This document shows positions 1-7,405 of a stretch of DNA of 64,000 bases, in pieces. The stretch covers positions 186,001 through 250,000 of the forward strand of contig NZ_JAQQGN010000002.1 of the NCBI RefSeq assembly GCF_028550595.1. Direction: 5' to 3'. Source of the DNA: Luteimonas sp. BLCC-B24. Its GTDB lineage: Bacteria > Pseudomonadota > Gammaproteobacteria > Xanthomonadales > Xanthomonadaceae. The stretch's first letter is position 1. The number at the start of each line of letters is the position of its first letter. Position numbers and translations under genes: made by a program. The notes under the pieces are model-generated. The model made no database searches. It saw nothing but the letters and a program-made list of their open reading frames with translations, and was not told the DNA's origin.

Positions 1-555
1 GAGGTGCCGGTGCAGGGAGAACACCGTCTGCCGCGTGCCGCTGCCGCCGGGCCCGGCCTGGTCGACACGCAGCGAGGTCGGCGGACGCTCGGGCGCGGCG
101 GTCTGGCTGTCGCGCGCGCTCGTCCAGCTGGCAAACGGCAGCGTCGACGCGGCGGTGACCGGCGGCGCGGGCCGCTGCGCGGTGATGTCGAGCAGGGGTT
201 GCTGGGCGATCGCATCGAGACGGTCCAGCACCTGATACCCGCTGCGCTGGCTCATGCCGCGCCAGTGGTACAGGGTGACCAGGCGGTTGGTGTCGCCGCT
301 GTGGATGGCGTGGCTCATTTCCTGGATCAGGCCGCGCAGCTGGCGCTGGCAGCCGCCGCGATAGGCGGGGGCCTGGCCGCGTGGGCGCTCGGCCAGCGAA
401 TTCGACGCGCCGACCGCGCTGCAGGCGCGATCGGTGTAGACGGTACCGCCGTCGGGACCGACGCAGCGGCGCACCTGCGCCTGGGCGGACATCGGCACTG
501 CCGCCGCGCCGGCGAGCAGTGCGGAAAGCAGGAACCAGGTCGGAAGGCGCGACAT
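1..555 (-). CDS. Secreted DUF4124-like protein, C-terminus outside window
   Basis: The reading frame starts with ATG at 555-553 and stays open to base 1, so only the first 185 codons are visible. Residues 1-27 form a signal peptide (MSRLPTWFLLSALL then an Ala-rich stretch ending near AQA). It is followed by RRCVGPDGGTVYTDRAC, which fits the DUF4124 pattern of two cysteines flanking a G-x-x-x-Y-T-D core seen in many small periplasmic proteins of this group. A further Cys lies in RGGCQRQLRGL. The rest is low-complexity and Pro/Ala/Thr-rich. The function is unknown; export to the periplasm is inferred from the signal peptide. It points the same way as metF but starts beyond the 3' end of metF, 53 bp downstream. 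Confidence 0.7.
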   Translation of the reverse strand, partial: MSRLPTWFLLSALLAGAAAVPMSAQAQVRRCVGPDGGTVYTDRACSAVGASNSLAERPRGQAPAYRGGCQRQLRGLIQEMSHAIHSGDTNRLVTLYHWRGMSQRSGYQVLDRLDAIAQQPLLDITAQRPAPPVTAASTLPFASWTSARDSQTAAPERPPTSLRVDQAGPGGSGTRQTVFSLHRHL

Positions 556-608
556 CGCCGCAGCCTAGCCGGTGACGCGGATGCCGACCAGCCGGCGCCG
601 CACCGTGT

Positions 609-1433
609 TCAGCCCAGACGGGCGAGCACGGTCTGCGTGGGCCGGGCGAGATTGAGCGTGTAGAAGTGCAGCGCCGGCGCGCCGCCCGCGATCAGGCGTT
701 CGCACAGGCCGGCCACGATGTCGGCCCCGAGTTCGCGGATGGCGTCCGCATCGTCGCCGTGGGCGGTCATCTGCCGCTGCATCCAGCGCGGAATCTCGGC
801 GCCGCAGGCGTCGGAGAACCGGCGCAGCTGGCTGAAATTCGAGACCGGCATGATGCCGGGGATGATCGGGATGTCGATCCCGGCCCGGCGCGCGCTGTCG
901 ACGAAGTGGAAGTAGGCGTCGGCGTTGTAGAAATACTGGGTGATGGCCGCATCCGCGCCGGCGTCGACCTTGGTCTTGAAGTGGCGCAGGTCCGCGCGGG
1001 CATCGTCGGCCTGGGGGTGGATCTCCGGATAGCAGCCCACCTCGATGCGGAACCGGTCCCCGAACTCGCTCCGGATGAAGGCGACCAGCTCGGACGCATA
1101 ACGCAGATCGCCGGGATGCCCCATGCCCGACGGCAGATCGCCGCGCAGTGCCACGATCCGCGTGCAGCCGATGGCGCGGTAGAGCTTGAGCAGTTCGCGG
1201 ATCTCCTCCCGGCTGCCACCCACGCAGGACAGGTGCGGCACCGCATCGAAGCCGTGGTGCTGCTTGAGGCGGCGCACGGTCTCGGGGGTGTGACTGAGCG
1301 TCGAACCGCCGGCACCGAAGGTACAGGAGACGTATTCGGGCGCGTGCGCGGCGAGCTTCTTCGCCGTGCGGTCCAGCTGGATGCGCTGGTCCTCGGTCTT
1401 GGGCGGGTAGAACTCGAAGCTGAGCGGAAGCAT
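609..1433 (-). CDS. metF: Methylenetetrahydrofolate reductase
   Basis: This FAD-dependent cytosolic enzyme reduces 5,10-methylene-THF to 5-methyl-THF, the methyl donor for methionine synthase. The 274-residue protein has the usual length of bacterial MetF. It begins LSFEFYPPKTEDQ, containing the conserved Glu-Phe-x-Pro-Pro-Lys motif. TFGAGGST follows near residue 40, then the flavin-binding stretch ALRGDLP, and later QYFYNADAY and PGIMPVSN, all diagnostic of the TIM-barrel family. It forms part of the methionine cycle with ahcY and metK elsewhere in this window but is transcribed alone. A TACAAT-type -10 box lies about 30 bp upstream. No riboswitch is visible in front of it. Confidence 0.96.
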   Translation of the reverse strand: MLPLSFEFYPPKTEDQRIQLDRTAKKLAAHAPEYVSCTFGAGGSTLSHTPETVRRLKQHHGFDAVPHLSCVGGSREEIRELLKLYRAIGCTRIVALRGDLPSGMGHPGDLRYASELVAFIRSEFGDRFRIEVGCYPEIHPQADDARADLRHFKTKVDAGADAAITQYFYNADAYFHFVDSARRAGIDIPIIPGIMPVSNFSQLRRFSDACGAEIPRWMQRQMTAHGDDADAIRELGADIVAGLCERLIAGGAPALHFYTLNLARPTQTVLARLG

Positions 1434-1998
1434 GCGCGGCCTGCGGCGACGGACTGCGGCCGATTGTATCGCTTGATCGCGATGGATGTGTGGGTGTCGG
1501 GAGTGCGCCGGATGTGCAGTCGCGAGGCGGCCGTGCGCAGCGCGCCACGCGCCCGACGGCGCTGCGCCATCGCTTCCGGTCCCGAGAATTCAGGGGGGAA
1601 ACTCCTCGAGACCCCGGCGGCTCGTCGCGCCGTGGGCACGGGCGCGCTGCGGGCGCGCCGTCGGGCTGCTCGCGGGCCGGCCGCCCGCTGTTCGACACGC
1701 GGGCCGCACGAGCCGGCCGCGGAGCGGGTCGACAGGGGTGCCCGGTACCGCGTCGTCGGCGCCACGCGCGGGCATCGCGCCATCGTCCCGGCGTGCGGCC
1801 GCATGCTCGACACCACGTGGGCTGCCCCACCGCCGCGACGGCATGAGCACAGCCGCCGACGATGGCCGTCGGGTGGTGCGCACGGGGCGCGGTTCGTCCG
1901 GCGCATGCCTCGCACGGGGATCGGCGCGCGGCGCCGGCTCCGCGCGCGTATACCGAACGGCTTCGCGCTACGCTGTCGCGCCCGCAGACGACCGTCCG
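1434..1998. other. Non-coding gap with the metF promoter
   Basis: This 565-bp divergent gap separates metF (left) and the DUF3228 gene (right). On the minus strand a -10-like TACAAT lies at 1468-1463, giving metF a leader of roughly 25 nt. The remainder is very GC-rich (for example the CGGGCCGGCCGCCCG run near 1673) and contains only overlapping open frames of arginine-rich composition. I see no gene, RNA or repeat array in it. Confidence 0.5.
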
Positions 1999-2556
1999 AT
2001 GTCCATCGTCCTCACGCCGTTCGCCCGCCCGCGCCTGTTTCCGCGCACGCCGCGCGGCAACACCATCCAGGACATCACGCCCGAGCAGTTCGAGGCGCAT
2101 CTCAACAGCGAGACACCGCATGCGGTACTCGACGGCTACGCGCCGTTCTGCAAGCTGCACGTGCACCGCAACTGGACCTCGACGCGGTGTCTCACCGTGC
2201 CCATCACCGAGGCCAACCGGCATTTGCTGCGCTCGGGCTACGAGGCCCGCAACAGCGCGGAGCTGCCGGTGCTGGTGCGCTGGTTCGAAGGCGTGGAGCC
2301 GCCCCGCGCCGAATACCTCGTGGTGATTCTCTACAGCGCCGCGCAGCTGGCAAAGGAAGGCGCCCCGATCGACGCCGACTGGGGCGTCGTGGGCTGCATC
2401 TACACCGCCGAGCCGGACGAGATCCCGATGGCCCCGATCACGATGCTGCGCAACGCGCTGGGCGTGGAGGAGGGCGGCTCCGGTGTCCCGCTCGACCGGG
2501 AGGCCTACCGGCGCAGTGTGGACTTCTGGGAGCGCAACGCGAACTGGCGGCCCTAG
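1999..2556 (+). CDS. DUF3228 family protein
   Basis: This 185-residue cytosolic protein begins MSIVLTPFARPRLFPRTP. The ATG at 1999 is chosen because everything upstream in the frame is Arg/Ala-rich non-coding-type sequence. Conserved-looking parts are GYAPFCKLHVHRNWTS, YLVVILYSAAQL, WGVVGCIYTAEPDEIPM and TMLRNALGVEEGGSG, which match my recollection of the DUF3228 family. There is no signal peptide or membrane segment. The biochemical role is unknown. It stands alone between metF and the ECF sigma operon, all of which point the other way. Confidence 0.8.
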   Translation: MSIVLTPFARPRLFPRTPRGNTIQDITPEQFEAHLNSETPHAVLDGYAPFCKLHVHRNWTSTRCLTVPITEANRHLLRSGYEARNSAELPVLVRWFEGVEPPRAEYLVVILYSAAQLAKEGAPIDADWGVVGCIYTAEPDEIPMAPITMLRNALGVEEGGSGVPLDREAYRRSVDFWERNANWRP

Positions 2557-2630
2557 CGCGCGGTCGACCGCGCCTGGTCGGGTGCCCGGTGCGTTCCGAC
2601 CCCCGGGATCGCGCGTGATCCCGGGTGCGC

Positions 2631-3200
2631 TCAGCGCGGGCCGGCGAGCCGGCGCATCGCGCGGTATTCGGTGCGGTAGCGGCGGCGACGGGCGCGCGCG
2701 ATCGCCCAGGTCAGCGCCGCGCAGCCGACCGCATAGAGCAGCAGACGCCCGGCGGCGGATTGCCACGGGCCGGCATCGAGCGCGGTGGCGGCGGCCAGCG
2801 CGAGCAGGGCGTAAGCCAGCAGCGCCGCGGCGGTGAGACGTGCGATGCGCAGTTCGCGCAGGCCGGCGCGCAGTTGCGACAGACGCACCTGCGCGTAGGT
2901 GGCGCCGTCCAGCGCCGCGGCGTCCGCACGTGGCCGCGGCGCGCGCAGCAGCAACCACCAGACCACCGGCATGTAGACGGCGAAGAACGGCATCACCAGC
3001 CAGTACGCAGGCGTGAGCGCGGCGCCTGCCAGCGGCCGCAGCAGGATCACCACCGCGGCCAGGGTGACCGCGATCTCCAGTGCGCGCCGCAGCCGGTGCA
3101 AGCGCTGGTGGCGGCGTACGCGCCGCACCAGGGCCGCGGAGTCGGTGGTCGGCTGCGTGGCCTGCCACGCACTCCGCATCAGATCGTCGAAATCGGTCAC
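2631..3200 (-). CDS. Four-helix membrane protein coupled to the ECF sigma factor (candidate anti-sigma)
   Basis: This 189-residue protein is predicted to cross the inner membrane four times, with helices near residues 40-62, 66-86, 120-140 and 150-170. It has a basic N-terminal cytosolic segment of about 38 residues (VRRVRRHQRLHRLRR). The GTG start at 3200 overlaps the TGA stop of the sigma gene by four bases, a classic translational-coupling arrangement. Genes in this position usually encode an anti-sigma factor, but no zinc-binding HxxxCxxC motif is visible, so that role is inferred from position only. It is probably co-transcribed from the sigma promoter at 3725-3757. Confidence 0.7.
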   Translation of the reverse strand: MTDFDDLMRSAWQATQPTTDSAALVRRVRRHQRLHRLRRALEIAVTLAAVVILLRPLAGAALTPAYWLVMPFFAVYMPVVWWLLLRAPRPRADAAALDGATYAQVRLSQLRAGLRELRIARLTAAALLAYALLALAAATALDAGPWQSAAGRLLLYAVGCAALTWAIARARRRRYRTEYRAMRRLAGPR

Positions 3201-3694
3201 GGCGTGGTCTCCTCGCGGGCTTGCAGGGTCTTGAGCTGGTGCCGGGCGCGGTGCAGGCGCACACCGACGTTTTCGATCGAGAGGCCGAGAAGCTCGGCGA
3301 TCTCGCCGTAGTCGAAACCTTCGAGCTGCAGCATCAGCGGCTGCCGCAGTGGCAGCGGCAGGGTGCCGAGTGCCTCGAACAGCCATTCGCTGCGTGCGCG
3401 GTCGGCGTCGGCCACCGTCGTCGGGTCGGCGGTGTCGTGTCCCTCCAGATCCAGGGGGACAGGGGGCGGGCTGCGGGTCGCCGAGCGCACGTGGCTGGCG
3501 CCCAGGTTGTGCGCGACGCGCAGCGCGAACGGCAGCAGGCGGTCGTGGTCGCGCAGGGTCGGCAATGCCTGCCAGACCGCCAGCAACACGTCCTGCATCA
3601 GTTCGTCGCGCAGGGCGGGGTTGAGTTCATAGCCGCATACCGCGCGCCAGAGCTGGGGGTGGAGCGATTGGACCTGGGACCAGGATGGCGGCAT
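3197..3694 (-). CDS. ECF-type RNA polymerase sigma factor
   Basis: At 165 residues this is short, as expected for an extracytoplasmic-function sigma factor with only regions 2 and 4. Region 2 is recognisable around residues 15-72 (ALRDELMQDVLLAVWQALP and ALRVAHNLGASHVR). Region 4 sits around residues 105-155, with helix-turn-helix GFDYGEIAELLGLSIENVG followed by VRLHRARHQL. It probably transcribes itself, its membrane partner and the divergent amidohydrolase from the paired promoters described at 3725-3805. The ATG at 3694 has only a weak ribosome site. The signal it responds to is unknown. Confidence 0.9.
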   Translation of the reverse strand: MPPSWSQVQSLHPQLWRAVCGYELNPALRDELMQDVLLAVWQALPTLRDHDRLLPFALRVAHNLGASHVRSATRSPPPVPLDLEGHDTADPTTVADADRARSEWLFEALGTLPLPLRQPLMLQLEGFDYGEIAELLGLSIENVGVRLHRARHQLKTLQAREETTP

Positions 3695-3724
3695 GGGATC
3701 GGGCGGATGGATGTGTCGAGACGA

Positions 3725-3757
3725 CAGTCGTCGCCGGGTACGGATTTCTTACACCGG
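3725..3757 (-). promoter_or_regulatory. Predicted ECF promoter of the sigma operon
   Basis: Read on the minus strand this half contains GTAAGAAAT (3752-3744), ten bases, then CGACGACTG (3733-3725). The same two blocks with the same spacing occur in mirror orientation at 3773-3805. GTAAG and CGAC with about 17 bp between their cores resemble -35 and -10 elements used by ECF sigma factors. The predicted start would lie about 25 nt before the sigma ATG. Confidence 0.6.
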
Positions 3758-3772
3758 CATCGCGATCCCGGG

Positions 3773-3805
3773 ACGGCGTAAGAAATGTGCCACCCCCGAC
3801 GACTG
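3773..3805 (+). promoter_or_regulatory. Predicted ECF promoter of the amidohydrolase operon
   Basis: GTAAGAAAT (3778-3786), ten bases, CGACGACTG (3797-3805). This is the mirror copy of the sigma-operon promoter, with the extra matching bases CGGC just upstream. Transcription would start near 3811, leaving a leader of about 25 nt that carries the AGGAG ribosome site (3824-3828) of the amidohydrolase gene. The duplicated element in front of both operons argues for one shared sigma factor. Confidence 0.6.
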
Positions 3806-3835
3806 AACCGGGTACACCCACCCCAGGAGTTGTCG

Positions 3836-5275
3836 ATGCATCCTCTCATTCCATGGTCCCTCGCCGGTCTGCTGACTTGCGTGGCCGTGCTGCCCGCGCA
3901 GGCCGCGGCGGGCGCGCTCGCGCTCGACGGCGTTCGCGTGGTCGATGTCGAGCGCGGGCGGAGCGGCACGCCGCGCTGCGTGCGGATCGAGAACGGCCGC
4001 ATCGCCGCGATCACCCGGCCGGGCGCCCGCGCATGCAGGCGCGACGCCGAGGTGGTGCCGCTGGCGGGCCGCTATCTCATGCCCGGCCTGATCGACATGC
4101 ATGCCCATCTGTCGCTCGGGCCGCTGGTCGTGCGCCAGGACGGCGATGCGATCGTCATGGAAGCACTGCCCGACGACGCCATCGCCGAGCACAACGCCGC
4201 GCGCCTGGTCGGCTTCGGCGTCACCACGATCCGCAACCCCGCCGGCGATCTCGCGGCTGCGGCGCGCTACGAGACGCGGCGCGCCGCGGGCGCGCTCACC
4301 GGGCCCGAAAGTTTCGATGCCGGCCCGGTGCTCAACGATGCCGAGGTGCCCGGGCTGGCCACGGCCGTCGCCACGGCCGACGATGTGCGTCGCGCCGTCG
4401 GCGCCCAGGTCGAAGCCGGTGCCGACTGGATCAAGCTCTACACCGGCCTGTCGCCGGAGCTGCTGCAGGCCGGCATCGACGCGGCGCATGCACAGGGCCG
4501 CCCCGCGGTGGCGCATCTCGAAGACGTCGCCTGGACCGACGCGCTGGCGATGGGGCTGGATGGCCTGGTGCATCTGATGCCCGTCAGCCCCGATCTGCTG
4601 GCGCCCGCCGACGCCGAGGCCTATCGCGCATCGCGTCGCCCGGGCACCTATCCCTTCTTCGAATGGTGGGAGCGCTTCGATCCCGACGGCCCCGAGGCCG
4701 ATCGCCTGGTCGCGGCGTTCGACCGCCATCGCCCGGTCTTCGACGCCACCCTCGTCGCCTTCCACGCGGCCTTTGTGCAGGACCAGCCGGACAGCGCGTA
4801 CCTGCAGGATGCCGAACGCTATGCGCATCCCCGCCTGCTGGCGAACTGGCAGACGTTCTTCACCTTCGCGCTGGGCTGGGAGCCCGGGGACTTCGAGCGT
4901 GCCCGGGCCGTGTGGCCGAAGATCCAGCGCATGGCGGCACGTCTGTACGCCGGCGCCGCGCGGATGACCCTGGGCACCGACATGAGCAACCCGTGGATCG
5001 CGCCGGGCATCAGCCTGCATCGCGAGATCGCGCTGCTGGCCGAGGCGGGCGTGCCGAACGCACGGATCCTGCGCGCCGGCACGGTCGACGCGGCCGATGC
5101 ACTCGGCGCCGGCGAGCGGCTGGGCCGGATCGCGGTCGACTACGAGGCGGACCTGCTGGTGCTCGACGGCGACCCGCTGGCCGATCTGGCGCGGGCCCGC
5201 GATGCGCACGCGCTGGTGCTCGACGGCCGCTATCTCGATCGTGCCGCGCTGGCGGCGCTGCGGGGTGAGGAATGA
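3836..5275 (+). CDS. Exported metal-dependent amidohydrolase
   Basis: This 479-residue amidohydrolase-superfamily enzyme belongs to the imidazolonepropionase-like group. The ATG at 3836 follows AGGAG and opens a signal peptide (PLIPWSLAGLLTCVAVLPAQA), so the enzyme probably acts in the periplasm. Metal ligands visible are His89-x-His91 in GLIDMHAHLS, a Lys in DWIKLYTG, His in VAHLED, and the Asp of LGTDMSNPW. The final 60 residues rebuild the small beta-sandwich (YEADLLVLDGDPLADL). The substrate is unknown; relatives cleave cyclic amides or Xaa-Pro-type peptides. It is probably controlled by the divergent ECF sigma factor and overlaps the next gene by four bases. Confidence 0.88.
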   Translation: MHPLIPWSLAGLLTCVAVLPAQAAAGALALDGVRVVDVERGRSGTPRCVRIENGRIAAITRPGARACRRDAEVVPLAGRYLMPGLIDMHAHLSLGPLVVRQDGDAIVMEALPDDAIAEHNAARLVGFGVTTIRNPAGDLAAAARYETRRAAGALTGPESFDAGPVLNDAEVPGLATAVATADDVRRAVGAQVEAGADWIKLYTGLSPELLQAGIDAAHAQGRPAVAHLEDVAWTDALAMGLDGLVHLMPVSPDLLAPADAEAYRASRRPGTYPFFEWWERFDPDGPEADRLVAAFDRHRPVFDATLVAFHAAFVQDQPDSAYLQDAERYAHPRLLANWQTFFTFALGWEPGDFERARAVWPKIQRMAARLYAGAARMTLGTDMSNPWIAPGISLHREIALLAEAGVPNARILRAGTVDAADALGAGERLGRIAVDYEADLLVLDGDPLADLARARDAHALVLDGRYLDRAALAALRGEE

Positions 5276-5529
5276 GCGCGCCCCGGAGCCGGGTGCGCCG
5301 GCCGTGGCGCTGGATCGCGCTCGGTGGGGTGGTCTGCCTGCTGGCGTGGATCGCGCTCGCGGTGGGGCTGGCGCTGGGCGTCGATCGCGGTACGCGGCTC
5401 GTGCTGGTCACAGCGGCGGCGGTGGCGACCGAAGGCCTGGTGTGGCTGAGCGCGTTCCTGCTGGGGTTGCGCGTGTTCGAAGCGCGGCAGCGCCTGTGGC
5501 AAGCGCTGCGCGCCCGCGTCGTGCGCTGA
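5272..5529 (+). CDS. Small two-helix membrane protein
   Basis: This 85-residue inner-membrane protein has predicted helices near residues 15-36 (WIALGGVVCLLAWIALAVGL) and 42-64 (LVLVTAAAVATEGLVWLSAF), flanked by basic ends. Its ATG overlaps the stop codon of the amidohydrolase (ATGA), so the two are translationally coupled and probably belong to the same ECF-dependent operon. No family is recognised. A role as a membrane companion of the amidohydrolase or sigma pathway is only inferred from position. Confidence 0.65.
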   Translation: MSAPRSRVRRPWRWIALGGVVCLLAWIALAVGLALGVDRGTRLVLVTAAAVATEGLVWLSAFLLGLRVFEARQRLWQALRARVVR

Positions 5530-5535
5530 ACACAT

Positions 5536-5566
5536 AAAAAAAACGGGCGCCGTGAGGCGCCCGTTT
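5536..5566 (-). terminator. Rho-independent terminator of ahcY
   Basis: On the minus strand the stem AACGGGCGCC / GGCGCCCGTT with loop TCAC is followed by eight T residues (5543-5536). It lies 23 bp past the ahcY stop. The plus-strand reading has only TTTCC after the stem, so it may work weakly for the opposite operon as well. Confidence 0.9.
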
Positions 5567-5588
5567 CCTGCGCGGCGACGCGCCGCAC

Positions 5589-7037
5589 TCAGTAGCGGTA
5601 GTGATCCGGCTTGAACGGGCCTTCGACCGGCACGCCGAGGTAATCGGCCTGGTCCTTCGTGAGCTTGGTCAGCTTCACGCCGATCTTCTCGAGGTGCAGG
5701 CGGGCCACTTCCTCGTCGAGATGCTTGGGCAGGATGTAGACCTTCTTCTCGTACGTGTCCTTCTTCTCCCACAGGTCGATCTGCGCGAGGGTCTGGTTGG
5801 CGAACGAGTTCGACATCACGAAGCTCGGATGGCCGGTGGCGCAGCCCAGGTTCACCAGACGGCCGTCGGCCAGCAGGAAGATCGCGTTGCCGTTGCCGAA
5901 GACGTACTTGTCGACCTGCGGCTTGATGTTGATCTTCTCGACGCCCTTGAGCGCCTTGAGCGCATCGACCTGGATCTCGTTGTCGAAGTGGCCGATGTTG
6001 CAGACGATGGCCTGGTCCTTCATCGCCTGCATGTGCTCGACGGTGATGATGTCCTTGTTGCCGGTCGTGGTGACGTAGATGTCGCCGCGGCCCAGGGTCT
6101 CTTCGATCGTGGTGACCTCGTAGCCTTCCATCGCCGCCTGCAGCGCGCAGATGGGGTCGATCTCGGTGACCACGACGCGGGCGCCGTAGGCGCGCAGCGA
6201 CGCCGCCGAGCCCTTGCCCACGTCGCCGTAGCCGCAGACCACGGCGACCTTGCCGGCCAGCATGACGTCCATCGCGCGCTTGAGGCCATCGGCCAGCGAC
6301 TCGCGGCAACCGTAGAGGTTGTCGAACTTCGACTTGGTGACCGAGTCGTTGACGTTGATCGCCGGCACCAGCAGCTTGCCGGCCTCGGCGATCTGGTACA
6401 GGCGGTGCACGCCGGTGGTGGTTTCTTCGGAGACGCCCTTCCACTCGGCGACCGTGCGGGTCCAGAAGTCCGGACGCTCGCTGCGCACGCGCTTGAGCAG
6501 TGCCTTGATGACCTGCTCCTCGTGGCTGCCGCCGGTGCTGTTGACCCAGCTCTCGTCGGCCTGTTCCAGCTCGTAGCCCTTGTGGATCAGCAGGGTGACG
6601 TCGCCGCCGTCGTCGACGACGAGTTCGGGGCCGATCAGGCCGCCGTTGCCGTCGGGGAAGCTCAGCGCGTCCAGCGTGCAGTCCCAGTATTCCTCCAGCG
6701 TCTCGCCCTTCCATGCGAAGACCGGCGTGCCGCTTGCTGCGATCGCGGCGGCCGCGTGGTCCTGCGTGGAGAAGATGTTGCAGGACGCCCAGCGCACGTC
6801 GGCGCCGATGTCCTTGAGCGTCTCGATCAGCACCGCGGTCTGGATCGTCATGTGCAGCGAGCCGGTCACGCGCACGCCCTTGAGCGGCTGGTTCGCGGCG
6901 TGCTTCTTGCGGATCGACATCAGGCCCGGCATCTCGTGCTCGGCGATGTCGATCTCCTTGCGGCCCCAGTCGGCGAGGCCGATGTCGGCGATCTTGTAGT
7001 CGCCGTCGGTGGAAAACGTCTTCATCTGTGCGTTCAT
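5589..7037 (-). CDS. ahcY: S-adenosylhomocysteine hydrolase
   Basis: This enzyme reversibly hydrolyses S-adenosylhomocysteine to adenosine and homocysteine, removing the product inhibitor of methyltransferases. It is a 482-residue cytosolic tetramer subunit with bound NAD. The NAD-binding motif [13 protein letters not shown], the substrate region [12 protein letters not shown] and the C-terminal KPDHYRY, all family hallmarks, are visible. The ATG at 7037 is preceded by GGAG and gives MNAQMKTFS; the longer upstream frame is non-coding leader. The gene is preceded by an SAH-sensing riboswitch, so expression should rise when its substrate accumulates. It is a single-gene unit ended by a strong terminator. 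Confidence 0.97.
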   Translation of the reverse strand: MNAQMKTFSTDGDYKIADIGLADWGRKEIDIAEHEMPGLMSIRKKHAANQPLKGVRVTGSLHMTIQTAVLIETLKDIGADVRWASCNIFSTQDHAAAAIAASGTPVFAWKGETLEEYWDCTLDALSFPDGNGGLIGPELVVDDGGDVTLLIHKGYELEQADESWVNSTGGSHEEQVIKALLKRVRSERPDFWTRTVAEWKGVSEETTTGVHRLYQIAEAGKLLVPAINVNDSVTKSKFDNLYGCRESLADGLKRAMDVMLAGKVAVVCGYGDVGKGSAASLRAYGARVVVTEIDPICALQAAMEGYEVTTIEETLGRGDIYVTTTGNKDIITVEHMQAMKDQAIVCNIGHFDNEIQVDALKALKGVEKINIKPQVDKYVFGNGNAIFLLADGRLVNLGCATGHPSFVMSNSFANQTLAQIDLWEKKDTYEKKVYILPKHLDEEVARLHLEKIGVKLTKLTKDQADYLGVPVEGPFKPDHYRY

Positions 7038-7052
7038 GCTGTGCTCCGTAGT

Positions 7053-7072
7053 GGAATGCCGATCGGGCATTC
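7053..7072 (-). promoter_or_regulatory. Hairpin between SAH riboswitch and ahcY ribosome site
   Basis: Minus-strand GAATGCC / GGCATTC forms a perfect 7-bp stem around a CGATC-type loop. It sits between the riboswitch aptamer and the GGAG ribosome site. No T tract follows, so it is not a terminator. It may be part of the switch's expression platform. Confidence 0.45.
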
Positions 7073-7077
7073 GCGTT

Positions 7078-7172
7078 ACGGGCGCCGTTGTCGCAGGAAC
7101 ACCACGCCGAGCCTGGCCGTCCTGACCGCGAATGGACTCCGCGGGCGAACCGGTCGCAGCGCCCCTCGGCGG
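7078..7172 (-). promoter_or_regulatory. SAH riboswitch upstream of ahcY
   Basis: The minus-strand leader contains the conserved aptamer blocks in order: GCCGAGG (7170-7164), GGGCGCTGCGACC, a variable hairpin, CAGGCTCGGC, and CAACGGCGCCC just before the coding region. GCCGAG can pair with CTCGGC (pseudoknot), GGGCGC with GCGCCC (P1), and GACCG with CGGTC (P2), as established for the SAH riboswitch class. SAH binding normally turns ahcY expression on. It lies 41 bp upstream of the ATG and directly downstream of the promoter. Confidence 0.92.
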
Positions 7173-7183
7173 GGCAGGCGGGC

Positions 7184-7189
7184 ATTCTA
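7184..7189 (-). promoter_or_regulatory. ahcY: -10 box of the ahcY transcript
   Basis: TAGAAT on the minus strand is followed about 7 bp later by the predicted start and then the riboswitch aptamer. The -35 region (near GTCAGC) is weak. Confidence 0.6.
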
Positions 7190-7405
7190 TCGCAGCCCGG
7201 CGCGCGGACGCTGACCGGGGACCGTCCCGCCGACGCCGGCCCGGGCGCGTCCGGACCGCCTGGGGCGAGAAGGTCCGCCGGCGACGCGGCGTGCCGGCCG
7301 GGCATGGCCGCGGGCATGACCTCTGGGACGGCGGTGGTCGCGGCACGCGCTGCTAAGGTCGCGGGTCGGGTGCGCAGCGGCGCGCCGTGGTCACGGAGTG
7401 GGACG

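Noticed and set aside
565-3264. Very long open frame antisense to metF and its neighbours (and similar ones at 7391-10165 and 21680-24310 minus strand, 10932-13691 plus strand)
   Set aside because: These are GC-rich shadow frames opposite well-supported genes. Their translations are Arg/Ala/His-rich without family motifs and they lack ribosome sites.
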